DNA from: Mesorhizobium_G sp049840935
Lineage (GTDB): Bacteria; Pseudomonadota; Alphaproteobacteria; Rhizobiales; Rhizobiaceae
Reading direction: 5' to 3'
Assembly (NCBI GenBank): GCA_049840935.1
Contig: JASGJA010000021.1
Coordinates: 1-64,000, forward strand
Length of the DNA: 64,000 bases
The notes beneath the pieces are model-generated. The model was given only the letters and a program-made list of their open reading frames with translations. It was not told the DNA's origin and did no database searches. The first letter of the stretch is position 1; each line of letters starts with the position of its first letter. The position numbers were made by a program, and so were the translations under genes. Positions 1-11,100 of the stretch are shown here, piece after piece.

Positions 1-599
1 GGCGACATTCTGCGCCAGATAGTCATAGAGCCCTGCGGCATAGACGAGATCAAATGTGCCGATCGAGTTTGCGCTGCCAAGAATGGAACGCACTGAACCG
101 TCCAGCGGTTCAACCGCGGTGCCCTCCCACTTCTCGCGAATGGTGGCAATGCTTTCCGGATCTTGATCGAGAGCGATCCAGCGCTTCAGCTTCTTGCTTT
201 TCAGTGCTTTGGAAAGTTGCCTCTCGTGCAGGTGTCCTGCTGCGATGGTGAACACTTCGGTTCCGGGTCCATTCGCTTCGGCAACTTCATCAACTTTTGC
301 CGCCAGAATTTCGCGCCGCTCGCGCACGGCCTGTGAAATACGCCCAATTGCTCGTGCTGGCATAGAGCAGCTTTCCGAGATCGGAAGCCTCTTCCAGACT
401 TCGGTTGGCGCCCGGATGGCGATATATGAAGTCCAGAAGATGCGCGTCGCCGGAATAGCCGCGCGGCTTGGTGAAAGACCAGCGAGTGAATGGGTCTTGA
501 AGGAAGAAGCTGGCAACCGGATGTTGCTGAGCCAAGGGTATCAGTGTTGAAAACGCTCCCGGAATATTTCAGGCGGATTTTGTGAAGCTCCCGTGCCAC
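1..599 (-). pseudogene. SAM-dependent methyltransferase, partial and frame-disrupted
   Basis: The minus strand encodes pieces of one protein in different frames. About 599-550 gives ARELHKIRLKYSGSVF, about 550-345 gives SFFLQDPFTRWSFTKPRGYS followed by GDAHLLDFIYRHPG, and about 345-1 gives AVRERREILAAKVDEVAE through WIALDQDPESIATI to LVYAAGLYDYLAQNVA. The order and the glycine-rich/acidic strand (TIAAGHLHE, then ALDQDPES) fit a class I methyltransferase fold related to proteins annotated as extracellular-factor or SAM-dependent methyltransferases. The gene continues beyond position 1. At least two frame changes (near 550 and 345) are needed to read it. The breaks may be sequencing indels, as elsewhere in the window, or a true pseudogene. 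The start is uncertain; a GTG at 597-599 is the first plausible one. The family assignment is by motif recall only. Confidence 0.55.
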
Positions 600-659
600 G
601 CGATTGATAATTGGGGCGGGATCTGATTTCGCGACGAATTGTCGGCGTGAAAATCAGGA

Positions 660-830
660 TCAGCGCCAGATGGGCAGACGCTTCCTAAACTGTGTTTCGA
701 ATGCGACTGGACGTGGATGTGCGAATTCCCGAAGAAGAGCTTCGGGCGTGATCAGGCTTTTGCCATCAAATGCGAATTCAGCCAAGTTGGATACCTTTGT
801 AGTGACAGCGAATGGGGATGGTTCACCCAC
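660..830 (-). CDS. possible small ORF or detached N-terminal piece upstream of the methyltransferase
   Basis: A 56-codon minus-strand reading frame from a GTG contains KVSNLAEFAFDGKSLITPEA and ends with RKRLPIWR before tga at 660-662. Its codon use looks coding. It lies directly upstream of the broken methyltransferase, so it could be that protein's N-terminus cut off by another indel, or a separate short gene. I do not recognise a family. Confidence 0.25.
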   Translation of the reverse strand: MGEPSPFAVTTKVSNLAEFAFDGKSLITPEALLREFAHPRPVAFETQFRKRLPIWR

Positions 831-1071
831 CCTGGGCGGATTGGCGAATTTGAGCTAATCTAGCGTAGGATTACCTATTCCGCTTTTTCCTACGACAATT
901 CGCCTCTAAATTAACTAAAATTTGGTTTGCTGCACTAGCATTCCTTAGACCTGCCCATTAATAATTTTATGGCGTCAGCGGGTCGTATTGAGGCCCGCAG
1001 GAGAGCTGTTTGTTGATCGCCGCTTATGGAAGCAGGTTCGCGCTGCTGATAGCAGTTGTATAGGCGGATGG
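831..1071. promoter_or_regulatory. AT-rich divergent intergenic region with inverted repeat
   Basis: This stretch separates the minus-strand methyltransferase remnants from the plus-strand GGDEF-EAL gene. It holds a perfect 7-bp inverted repeat, cgtagga at 864-870 and tcctacg at 888-894, with a 17-bp spacer. AT-rich sequence that could include promoters follows to about 970. Nothing else was recognised. Confidence 0.3.
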
Positions 1072-3063
1072 ATGAGTTCGGTTCTGTATGAACCATATGA
1101 AATGGAACTGACCGAGCCGCGCGTCGTGCGCTCGGAGCAGGAGTTGCGTGCGCTATATGATGAGCGAGGCGCCGCGGCACGGAGTCAGGAGTTCCGCAAT
1201 GGGCTTTGGATTTCGGGTCGCCGTTTATTTGCTTTTTGCAATAACGGATATTTTGCTCATCCCGGATGTGGCGATTTTCACGGTGTCGGCGCGCTTCCTC
1301 CTCGCAGCGCTGGTGCTGACCGTCATTGAGCTGCAATACAGGTTCAAGGTCCAGACGACCTGGCTCGACTTTACTTGTGCACTAACGATCATTTCGGGTT
1401 ATCTAGTCTGGCTGATTCCCGCATCGGAAACGATATTCAAGCAGACATTTTCCTATTACATGATTTTTGGCGCGATCTTCATGATGGGCGCGAATCTCTT
1501 TTTAGCCTTCGCTTCTTGATGTCGGTCATTACATCGGGGCTTGTTCTTGTCTTATTTTTGATTGCGCTTTTTGAGTTTTCGCCGGACTGGGCATATCGAG
1601 TAACCTTGGTCGTCTTTTATGTGTCTTGCTTTGCGTTCTCATCACACATCAACTGGAAGCTCAACCGGGAGCGCTTCAATGTTTTCTTGAAAGCGCTGGA
1701 AGCCGAGGCCAGACAAAATGAGACGATTGAGCGCGGGCAGGCACTATTGCGCCTGTCTCGTACCAACTCACTCACGGGATTGAATAATCGTCGCGCCATC
1801 GATGAAAGCCTGCGCGAGTATTGGCGTGAGTGGAAGCAATCCGGCCGGAACTTCGCTGCTATCCTGATTGATGTCGATCATTTTAAGAAGTTCAACGACT
1901 ATTACGGTCATCAGGAAGGCGATGGTTGCCTTGTGTTTGTCGCTGAAGCCCTGGGTCATGTCGTCAAAGACTATGAAGCAACCATCGGGCGCTATGGCGG
2001 TGAAGAATTTCTCGTTCTGGCGCGCGCCAGAAGCAGGCGGCAGATTGCCGAACTTACCGAGGCGATGCGCAGGGCAGTCGAAGATCTGGGCTTGATTCAT
2101 GAGAAGCGACACGACGGTCTGTCGGTTGTGACGGTTAGCATTGGCGGCGCATTTACGCGCAAACAGATCGGTACGAAGTTTGAGAAGATCATTCATGAAG
2201 CCGATCGTGCGCTTTATCTGGCGAAGGCCAATGGACGAAACTGTGTGCGGCTATTCGATCCAGCCGATCTGGAATTTGGCGCCGAGAGCGAAGATATTGC
2301 GCTTTGGCTGAATGAGGCCATCGCGCAGGATCTCGTGGCGCTCGCCTATCAGCCGATACTGGACATCCGGACTGGTCGCATGGAAGCTGTCGAAGCTCTA
2401 ATGCAACTCAAGGCGCCCGACGGAAGCTCCATATCTCCAAATCTTTTCGTGCCCATTGCGGAGCGAACCGGGGCGATAATTGAACTTGGTCGGTGGGCGG
2501 TCGAAAAAGCCTGCACTGAAATGCTGGTCGAAAACCGGATAGAGATGGTGACGGTCAACGTTTCTCCGGTGCAACTCAAGGCGCCCGGCTTTGCAGCGTC
2601 GGTGGGGGCAATCCTGTCGGACACTGGCGTTAAGGGACAACGCTTGGCTTTCGAGATCACCGAGGGTCTCGACCTTGAACGTCAACCAGAAATCGCGACC
2701 TGCATCAGTGACTTGCGCGCCTTGGGCATAAACATCTGGCTGGATGATTTCGGCACCGGTTTCGCAAGTCTGTCGTGGCTCAGATTGATCGACTTCGACA
2801 CGGTGAAAATCGACCGTTCCTTCCTGCACGATGCAGCCTTGCCAAGAGGAAAAGCGATGTTCCAGGATATGATCAGTCTGGTCCGCAATCATGGCCACAA
2901 GATTTTGATCGAGGGCGTCGAGACCGAAGAGCAGATGGCGTTCCTGCGCAAACTCGGCATCGACAAGGCGCAAGGTTTCCTCGTTGGGCGTCCCGTGCCC
3001 GCCCGGTCATATCCGCCGCGCGACGTTAATCCGCCTGAAGTCCACGCTCGCAGACTGGCCTGA
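1072..3063 (+). CDS. membrane GGDEF-EAL protein (diguanylate cyclase/phosphodiesterase), two frame breaks
   Basis: The protein makes and/or degrades cyclic di-GMP at the inner membrane. The N-terminus (MSSVLYEPYE... to SQEFRN) is in one frame to about 1200. A second frame carries hydrophobic segments such as VAVYLLFAITDILLIPDV to about 1500. A third frame runs to the stop with RFLMSVITSGLVLVLFLIAL, GGDEF and EAL domains. Both breaks sit at short runs (ggg near 1200, ttttt near 1500) and look like single-base indels. The GGDEF signature is GRYGGEEFLVL, so the cyclase site is intact. The EAL domain keeps VEALMQL, NVSPVQL, FEITEG, WLDDFGTGFASL, KIDRSFL and EGVET, so hydrolysis is also possible. 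Both activities are inferred from motifs; net direction cannot be told. The ATG at 1072 is the first good start in the N-terminal frame. It lies directly upstream of a c-di-GMP-responsive polysaccharide locus. Confidence 0.85.
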
Positions 3064-3227
3064 TTGAACTCACCTTGATCTTCTCGCGCAGGCTCGCGCG
3101 CTGAGAAAGGTGGACACCGGGAAAGGCTGCTTGACAGAATTTAATTCATGATATTTAACTAATAAAGATATATTGGTATTAAACTTGAGAGCTTTCGCGG
3201 CCGTCGCGGTATTCTGGAGCACACAGC
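3064..3227 (+). promoter_or_regulatory. AT-rich upstream region of the polysaccharide locus
   Basis: The gap between the GGDEF-EAL gene and the bcsS-like gene contains a consensus-like -35 hexamer ttgaca at 3131-3136, followed by very AT-rich sequence (atatttaactaataaaga) that could hold a -10 element. The four downstream genes are tightly packed, so a promoter here would drive the whole locus. Confidence 0.35.
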
Positions 3228-3959
3228 ATGCGGTTTTGTGGACTTACGAAGGTCGTGAGTGGTTGTCACATTGCGTTGCGGTTTTCCGCATTGGCAACCC
3301 TTGGGCTCTTGCCATTTGCAACCCCCGCTGCACCTGCTGAAAAAGGAAGCCAAATCACGGTAGGGGGCAATTTGCGGGATGATCGTGTTGGTGGCTCGGT
3401 CTCCTATCTGCAGGCGTTGTCGGGAAACCTTCGTAAAGCGGGACCGCTTCTACGGTTTGGAGCTTCCTCGGGCGAAACGGATGATGATTATATCGTTATT
3501 CCGGACAACGGGAGCAGCAGCTATTCAGTTGAGGCACTTGCAGGTTGGCAAAGCTTTTACCGCGGCTGGAGGTTTCGTGCATTTGCTGGAGCTATCTATC
3601 GGGGTCGTTCTGGCGAGAACAGTGATACGGACGGACTTGGATTCAAGGTCATGGTCCAGACCAATTCAGCTTGGTCCGCTCCCACCTATGTTAATGCCAC
3701 CGCGAGCTACGACACCGCAACGGATAAAGTCGTTTCGCGTCTTCAGGTTGGGAGGCATTTCGGGGAAAAAATAATTGGCCCGGAGGGAGGAGTCGTGTGG
3801 TCCTCCGATAGCCAAAGATACGACTTTGGAATGTTTATGACAGGCGTAAAACTGGACAAGGTCGGTCTGTCGTTTCGCGCGGGCTACAGTCACAACGAAG
3901 GAGCCAGCACCAGAGGCGACTCCCCTTATCTGGGCGTAAGTGCCACGTACCAGTTCTAA
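3228..3959 (+). CDS. bcsS: BcsS-type outer-membrane beta-barrel protein
   Basis: This 243-residue protein has an N-terminal hydrophobic export signal (ALRFSALATLGLLPFATPAA). Alternating aromatic/glycine strands follow, and the C-terminus is SATYQF. A terminal Phe after alternating residues is typical of outer-membrane barrels. The pattern (TVGGNLRDDRVGGSV, FRAFAGAIYRGRSG, YSHNEGASTRGDSPYLGVSA) matches the cellulose biosynthesis protein BcsS family as I know it. BcsS proteins accompany polysaccharide synthases in alphaproteobacteria. Here it heads a synthase/PilZ/lyase cluster, so it may be the outer-membrane part of the secretion route, in the place of AlgE in pseudomonads (inference). Its reading frame is intact, unlike its neighbours. 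The start ATG at 3228 has ggag about eight bases upstream. Confidence 0.7.
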   Translation: MRFCGLTKVVSGCHIALRFSALATLGLLPFATPAAPAEKGSQITVGGNLRDDRVGGSVSYLQALSGNLRKAGPLLRFGASSGETDDDYIVIPDNGSSSYSVEALAGWQSFYRGWRFRAFAGAIYRGRSGENSDTDGLGFKVMVQTNSAWSAPTYVNATASYDTATDKVVSRLQVGRHFGEKIIGPEGGVVWSSDSQRYDFGMFMTGVKLDKVGLSFRAGYSHNEGASTRGDSPYLGVSATYQF

Positions 3960-4002
3960 ATCTTTGCGATATCTGGCTGGAAAATTTTCTGAACTCGCAT
4001 CG

Positions 4003-5531
4003 ATGTTTGGCGGGTTTTCAAAGTGCAATTCGTCGTGCCGGCGGTCAGCAAGTCTTCACGCATCCGTTGAGCAACTTTGGCCTTGGGCATTGGCCCTTGC
4101 CGCGTTTTTTTTGGGGGTGCTTGTGCTTGTAGAGCACAAATTTACCCCAGCGTCTTCTCACTTTGTGCTGGCATTTGGGTTCATCGCAATCTGGCGATAC
4201 AGTTGGGGAGCATTGCATTTCATTCGTGCTGCTATCTACCTGTGTTTTGTGTTTCCGCTCACACGGGCGAAGGTGCAAGGGTCTGGTACCACTGGCCGCA
4301 TTGATCACGTCTACGGAATTATCTGTTCCTTTCGCATACCGGAGGATCAGTTCCGCACCGTCTACCGCGCCCTGATATCGAATTGCATATCCAGCGCGAT
4401 CCCTGCCACCCTCGTTGCCTCGGTCACGTCCGATAGTGACTGCGCAATCCTGGCGCAACTTCTGGAAGAGGCGGGAAATCCGGAAACCATACGCATCATC
4501 GTGCAGTTTCAGAGGGGGACGGCAAGCGCGAAGCAATGGCGATGGCGCTCCGGGCCATAGCGAGAGAGCAGCCCACCCAAAATTCCGTGACGCTCTTTTT
4601 GGACGGCGACGTCGTACTTGCTCCGAACGCTCTTGCGGAATGCATCGGATTCATGCGCGCCGATTCAAAATTGGCTGCATTAACGACAAACAACGATGCG
4701 GTCGTCGAAGCCAACGATCTGGCGCGTCAGTGGTATCGGCTCAGATTTGCACAAAGGCATCTTCTCATGTCGTCGCTCGCGCTGTCGGGCCGGCTCCTCG
4801 TGCTGACAGGCCGCTTCTCCCTGTATCGAACGGTACAGGTGATAAAACCCGCATTTATCGAGATCATTGAACGCGACAGTATTGAGCATTGGCTGCATGG
4901 CAGCATCAAATTGTTGAGCGGAGATGACAAGTCGGCTTGGCATCAAATTCTGAAAGAGGGTGGCAGAATGACCTATCTGCCACATGTCATGGCGACTTCC
5001 TTCGAGGCGTTGCCCGGAAATCGGGGCTTCGTCGCTGAGAGCACGCCTTTAATGATGCGGTGGTTCGGCAATATGCGTCGCGCAAATGGCAGGGCGATAC
5101 GGCTCGGGCCAAAACGTTGTGGCCCCTTCCTGTGGTGGTGCCTTATCGACCAGCGCATTTCGCCTTGGACCACACAGTTTGGTTGCGCAATGGCCATTAT
5201 TGCGTTGGTGCGCGGTTCATCTGATCTGCTGACGGTTTGCGTTGCGTGGATGGTCGTCTCGCGCACGGTAATGGCAGCCGCATACGGCGCATTTTCAGGC
5301 AGGTTCAATCCTGCATGGCCGCTATTGCTTCTTTATGCACAGTTCTGGGGAAGTTCATTAAAGATATTCCTCGCGTTTCATCCTTACCTTCAAAGCTGGA
5401 CACGGCAGCGCATATCAAGAAATGACACCGCCAATGCTGCTCGGCTGACCGCAACCTCGCTTTATTTATTTTCGATGCTCTTCGTTGCTGCTGCCGCTGC
5501 CAGCATGGCGAATCTTATGGTGGGTGCGTGA
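4003..5531 (+). CDS. Alg8-like processive glycosyltransferase, one frame break
   Basis: This is a family 2 glycosyltransferase resembling Alg8, the alginate polymerase, and is expected to make a polymer from nucleotide-sugar and extrude it across the inner membrane. The N-terminal part (to about 4515) has two hydrophobic stretches, ALALAAFFLGVLVLVE and FHFVLAFGF-like sequence. After a break at the ggggg run near 4515 (one G missing restores QRGDGKREAMAMAL) come the donor-site motif FLDGDVV, a TGRFSLYR segment, the acceptor/catalytic motif LSGDDKSAWHQIL and C-terminal membrane helices. With the break repaired the protein is about 509 residues, near the usual size of Alg8. The start is uncertain: ATG 4003 or ATG 3940 (which overlaps bcsS). 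Product chemistry cannot be read from sequence. The stop overlaps the next start (TGATG), indicating translational coupling. Confidence 0.75.
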
Positions 5532-6707
5532 TGAGCGTACACGCAACCACAAGACCGCTGCCGCGCGGGTTGGAAGTGGAGCGTCGTGATTCCAGAGAGA
5601 GCGTGGAAGTTACCCTACCCTTCAAGGTCTTGCACGGAACTCATCGTTACGAAGGTTTGCGCTTATCTCGCACGCATCTTGTCGTTGCGCGAACTTCTGA
5701 AGCACCAGATTTTGAAGAGTTGCGACCAATTGATGTGGCGCTCCATCTTTCCCTATCCGGCACGGAAACTGTCCTGCCTCTTAGTATCGTTGTGAATGCT
5801 TCGGATTCTCGGCGAATGGCGAATGGACATTGTTGGCCTCGGCGATGAGGCCGCCGCCACATTGAACCATTTTGTTCGCATCGCAGTAACCGGCTGGCTT
5901 CCCCGTGCGGAAGATCTGGCAAAGGGTTGGGATGGTGAAACGCCAATTAAGCCGCCTTCTGCGCCTTCCTCAAGGGCGCGCCTGTTTCCATGGCTGGTCT
6001 TTGCCGCAAGTGCTGGTCTGCTTATCCTGGGCGCCGGTCTTGTCGCGAAGGATGTCTATTACGGTTTGACTCGCATACGTGCGGAAGCCGCAGCAATTTC
6101 TGCCCCCCGTACTGATTTGATAAGCCATGAATATGGCACCGTCGCTCCAGATGTTGCCGCGGTGGGCACACCGGTAACTCAGGGGAAGTTTCTTGTCCGG
6201 ATTATCTCTGATGATGTTGAAGCTGCGATCAAGATGGAGGAGGCAGACCTTGCACTTTTGCAGGAAAACGACCCCACCGCTTCTTCTAACCGTCGAGAAA
6301 TCGTTCGGTCGCGCTTGGCTGCTCTTGAGCGACGCAAGCAGGCACTCACATATCGCTCGCAATGTGTGTGCAAGGTTATCTGGGCGGCTGCTCCTAACTC
6401 TCCGGTCGCGCCAGGTACGCTGCTGCTCAGCCTTGTTTCATCTGGCGCGGCAGAGATTCGTGTCGAGGCTTTCGTATCACCAGCCGATGCGTTGGACATC
6501 ACACCCGGCCAGCTTGCTACGGTTACGCCTGCTGGTTCGGCGGTAAGCCACACGGCGCATGTCAGCGCGGTGAAATATGAGTTCGTGCCCGCTCCGAAAG
6601 TCGGACTCGGCAGGCGCGATGGTTTCGTGACTGTCGAGTTGGCGATCGACGGCGCGGTTGATGAACTCGTTCCCGGAACCCCCGCAGACGTTTTGATATG
6701 GAAGTAG
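5531..6707 (+). CDS. Alg44-like PilZ / membrane-fusion protein, one frame break
   Basis: The N-terminal cytoplasmic part has a PilZ-type RxxxR motif (VERRDSRESV), the expected c-di-GMP contact. The usual second motif (D/NxSxxG) is not clear. After a frame break near 5800 (NA to RILGEWRMDIVG) there is one transmembrane helix (LFPWLVFAASAGLLILGAGL) and a periplasmic region. The periplasmic region resembles HlyD/biotinyl-lipoyl adaptors: SHEYGTVAPDVAAVGTPVTQ, a short coiled part AAIKMEEADLALLQE, and IRVEAFVSPADALDITPGQ. This PilZ-TM-HlyD order is that of Alg44, the c-di-GMP receptor that activates Alg8. Overlap with the upstream synthase gene by one base supports a functional pair. The break probably lacks one base in gcttcgg and is likely a sequence error. 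Confidence 0.75.
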
Positions 6708-6709
6708 AA

Positions 6710-7901
6710 ATGCCTTCTTGTGACACTCCGAAAATCCGTTCCCTTGCGTTGGCTGCAGTGCTTTCATTTCCTCTGGCGCTCATTCCTGTGGCAGGGTTTG
6801 CAATGTCACCGGAGGAGCGCACGCATCTCGATCTGAGTGAATATTCGGTCCACGACAAGAACGCGGGTTATTTCAATAAAGACGAGCGCAGGGCCGAATT
6901 AGCCGAAACAAACGACCCCTCGTTGCTCAGGGTGATCGCGCGTCTGGAAAAGCGGGAGTTGTGTGCGGCTAGCGCGTCGATTCCAGTGATTTCAGGGGCG
7001 GAAATCACGCCTCGCTTCTACGAGGACCGCGATGCATGGCGGCGCGCTGCGGCACCCTATCACGACTTCGAGGACATGGTTAGCAATCTGGCAGCTCAAC
7101 AATTCATAGCGCCCCAAAAAGGGGCCAGTGATTGTCTCATTTCCCTGTTGGACAATTGGGCGAAAGAGGATGCCTTCCTCAGTTTCGATATCGCGACCTC
7201 AAAACGTCAAACATGGTACCAGATCGAGTCGTTCTCTCTTTGCAGCGGCCTTTGCCTATTCCATCGTTCGGGGGGATGTTGTCGGACATGATGAGGAGAA
7301 GGCTCGGATAGAAACCTGGCTGACCAAGGCTGCCAAAATGCATCTTGGTCATCCGGGTACTTCTGACAACACCTGCTGCAACAACCATTTCTATCGTCGC
7401 GCGCTTTACGCAACCATTATTGGTGTTGCGGTAGGTGATGACGACCTTTTTCGTATTGGTGTCAGCGCTATCTATTCTGCACTTTCAGACGCTTCACCCG
7501 ATGGTGCGCTTCGCCTTGAAATGGTGCGTCAGCAATATTCGGCGAAGTATCAAGTCTACGCGACAATGTATCTTGCCTTCATCGCTGAAGTTGCTGCCCG
7601 ACAGGGTTATGATTTGTATGGGCTCAAATTCGACGGGCGTTCTCTTGATCAGGTCGTGAGTTTTGCGGTGGCGTCGATGTTATCCCCTGAAACTGCTGCA
7701 CAGGCTGCCAAGACACCGAATCAGGACACCGAGTTTCTTAAGGACAAGCAATATTTCAGCTGGCTGGAGATTCTGTCGCGGCGCCCGCTTTGGCGTGACG
7801 CATCTGAAGCGCTGCTTTCTTCGCGTCGTCCCGCATATAATCGCAGCCTCGGCGGCTACACGACGCTTTACTATTTTCCTGCAGTTCCCGCGCAAAACTA
7901 G
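6710..7901 (+). CDS. AlgL-like polysaccharide lyase (PL5 type), one frame break
   Basis: This is an exported lyase expected to cut the polymer made by the upstream synthase in the periplasm. A signal peptide is visible (LALAAVLSFPLALIPVAGFA). The first frame ends after KRQTWYQIES. A one-base change at the tt run near 7231 restores SLFAAAFAYSIVRGDV and the rest. Family landmarks of alginate lyase AlgL are present: NNHFYRRALYATII (NNHxY motif with the catalytic His), LEMVRQQYSAKYQVYATMY (Arg/Tyr segment) and KQYFSWLEILSRRPLW near the end. About 396 residues after repair, close to AlgL. ATG 6710, two bases after the alg44-like stop, has ggaag upstream; ATG 6698 is an alternative. Last gene of the locus. 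The substrate may not be alginate, since no epimerase or acetylation genes are nearby. Confidence 0.75.
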
Positions 7902-7937
7902 TCGGGCCTTGCAAGAAGCGCTTTAAAAGCAGGGAAC

Positions 7938-8014
7938 TGGTAGCGAAGGAGGGATTTGAACCCCCGACACAAGGATTATGATTCCTCTGCTCTAACCAAC
8001 TGAGCTACTTCGCC
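7938..8014 (-). tRNA. tRNA-Met (CAT), elongator type
   Basis: The minus strand folds as a full cloverleaf. The acceptor stem GGCGAAG pairs with CTTCGCT. The D-arm is GCTCAGTTGGTTAGAGC. The anticodon loop is AATCATAATCC with anticodon CAT. The T-arm is GGGGGTTCAAATCCCTC, and an encoded CCA ends at 7938. The elongator form is chosen because the G1-T72 acceptor pair and loop resemble alphaproteobacterial tRNA-Met; the initiator has a different acceptor mismatch and anticodon stem. Confidence 0.93.
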
Positions 8015-8122
8015 CCAAAGTGAACGGCGCAGGTGCGCGGCTCTGTCCGAGGACGGGCGGATATAGGATTGCTCCGCGGGGTATGTCAAGTTGCGGATTG
8101 CACTGGAGCAGTGCAAATCTGC

Positions 8123-11100
8123 TTATGCGTCCGCGCCGAAAACCACCAGCAAGTCCTTGGCGTCGATCTGGTCACCGCTGCGCACCAAAACCTCCGCGAT
8201 TGTCCCGTCGCGTTCCGCGTGCAGCGCTGTTTCCATTTTCATCGCTTCGATGGAAAGCAGCACGTCACCTGCCTGAACGCGTTGACCAGCATTTACTGCA
8301 AGCGTCGAGACAACGCCGGGCATTGGTGCGCCGACATGCAGTTCGTTGCCTGCCTCTGCCTTGCGTCGCGCCTTGCCGTTGGATGCGCCGTGCGCGCGAT
8401 CCGGCACTTTGATGCGGCGCGGCTGGCCGTTTAGCTCGAAGAATACCGTCACCATACCCTTTTCGTCGGTATCGCCGATTGCGAGGCAGCGGATCACCAG
8501 CGTCTTGCCGCGCTCAATGTCCACAAACACCTCGCCCTCTGCCTCCATTCCGTAGAAATAGGTTGGCGTCGGCAGCACGCTGACTGGACCGTATAGTTCC
8601 TGCGCGGCCGCGAAGTCCGTGAAGACCTTCGGATACATCAGCCATGATGCAAATTCGTATTCGCTCAGTTCGCGGCCGAGCTTCTCTTCGATGTCCTTGC
8701 GGCTTGCTTTGAGGTCGGCTGGCTTCAACAGCGCGCCGGGGCGTTCAGTGTAAGGCTTGTCGCCCTTGAGCGCCTTTTTCTGTAACGCTTTCGGCCAGCC
8801 GCCAGGGGATTGCCCCAGATCGCCGCGCAGCATCGACACCACCGAATCAGGGAATGCAATGTCCTTAGCCGGATTCTCGACATCCGCTACGGTCAGATCC
8901 TGGCTCACCATCATCAGCGCCATGTCGCCGACAACCTTGGAGGACGGCGTCACTTTGACGATATCGCCGAACATCAAGTTCACGTCGTGATAGGCTTGCG
9001 CCACTTCATGCCAGCGCGTTTCCAATCCCAGCGAGCGGGCCTGTTCCTTGAGGTTGGTGAACTGTCCGCCGGGCATCTCGTGCAGGTAAACTTCGGATGC
9101 AGGGCCTTTCAGGTCGCTTTCAAAGGCGGTGTACTGGTTGCGCACGGCTTCCCAATAGAAGGAAATGCGGCGGATCCAGTGCGGATCAAGGCCGGGATCA
9201 TGTGGCGTGCCGCGCAGCGCTTCGACAATCGAGCCCAAACATGGCTGGGACGTATTTCCTGAAAACGAGTCCATCGCCGCATCGATGGCGTCAGCGCCGC
9301 TTTCGACCGCCGCCAGTACAGTTGCCGCCGATAGTCCGGACGTATCATGCGTGTGGAAATGGATCGGCAGGTCCGTCGCTTCGCGTAGCGCCTTGAACAG
9401 CACACGCGCCGCACCCGGTTTCAGCAGACCGGCCATGTCTTTGACTGCGATGATATGTGCGCCAGCCTTCTCAAGTTCCTTCGCCAGATCAACATAGTAG
9501 CGCAGACTATATTTCGCGCGCTCCGGGTCGAGAATATCGCCTGTGTAACACATAGCGGCTTCGCAAAGCCTGTCTTCCTTGCGCACGGCATCCATTGCCA
9601 CCCGCATGTTTTCTACCCAGTTCAGGCAGTCAAACACACGGAAAAGATCAATGCCGCCGCTGGCGGCCTGCTTCACGAAATGCTGCACGACATTGTCCGG
9701 ATAGTTCGTGTAGCCAACGCCATTCGCGCCGCGCAGCAGCATTTGCAGCAATATGTTCGGCGCGGCCTCGCGCACATTGCTCAGCCTCTCCCACGGGTCT
9801 TCGGTGAGAAAACGCATGGCGACGTCGAATGTCGCGCCGCCCCAGCACTCCAGTGAGAGCAATTGCGGCAGGGCGCGCGCATAGGTTCCGGCAATTCGGG
9901 CAATGTCATAGGTGCGCATGCGCGTTGCCAGCAGCGATTGATGACCGTCACGCATTGTCGTGTCAGTCACCAGAACTTGCTTCTGTTCGCGCATCCAGCG
10001 TGCAAAACCTTCCGGGCCAAGCTGATCCAGCTTTTGTTTTGTGCCGTCCGGAATTGCTCCGGTGAACCACGGAATGACCGGCCCTGCTGCCTCCGGGTCT
10101 GGGGCGGGGCGTCCACGTGTTTCAGGGTGTCCGTTTACGGTGACGTCAGCCAGATAGTTCAGCAGCTTGGTGGCGCGGTCTTGCCGCTTCACCTGTGTGA
10201 AAAGTTCGGGCGTGGTGTCGATGAATCGCGTCGTGTAGGAATTATCGTGGAAGCTCGGATGCGAGATAATGGCTTCGAGAAATGTCAGATTGGTAGCCAC
10301 GCCACGAATGCGGAATTCGCGCAGCGCACGGTTCATGCGCGCGATTGCCTCTTCCGAGGTCGGAGCCCAGGCCGTCACCTTTTCCAGCAGCGGATCATAG
10401 AAGCGCGTGATCACCGCGCCGGAATAGGCCGTGCCGCCATCCAGCTGAATGCCGAATCCGGTTGCGCCGCGATAGGCGGTGATGCGACCATAGTCCGGAA
10501 TGAAATTATGCTCAGGGTCTTCGGTCGTGATGCGGCATTGAAGAGCGTGGCCGTTCAGCTTGATGTCTTTTTGCTTCGGAACACCGGATTTGGGCGTGCC
10601 GATTGCATAGCCGTCGAGGATGTAAATCTGCGCCTTGACGATGTCGATGCTGGTCACGGCTTCGGTAACGGTGTGCTCCACCTGAATGCGCGAGTTCACT
10701 TCGATGAAGTAGAACTTGCCGCTGTTGGCGTCCTGAAGAAACTCCACCGTTCCAGCTCCGATGTAGTCGGTTTCCGGCGATCTTCAGCGCATGGCCACAC
10801 AGTTCTTCGCGTTGCGCATCGCTCAGATATGGAGCGGGCGCGCGCTCGACGACTTTCTGGTTGCGCCGCTGGATCGAGCAATCACGCTCGAACAGATGGA
10901 CGGCGTTGCCATGCGTGTCGCCGAGAATCTGCACCTCGACGTGGCGCGACGCTCAACCAGCTTTTCGAGATAGACTTCGTCCTTGCCGAAAGCGGCCTTC
11001 GCCTCGCGCTTGCCTTCGTCACTTCGCGCAGAAGATCGGCCTCGGAGCGGATGGCGCGCATACCGCGTCCGCCGCCACCCCACGATGCCTTGAGCATCAC

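Noticed and set aside
7938..8014. tRNA-Met as a phage or island attachment site
   Set aside because: No integrase gene and no partial tRNA repeat were seen nearby.
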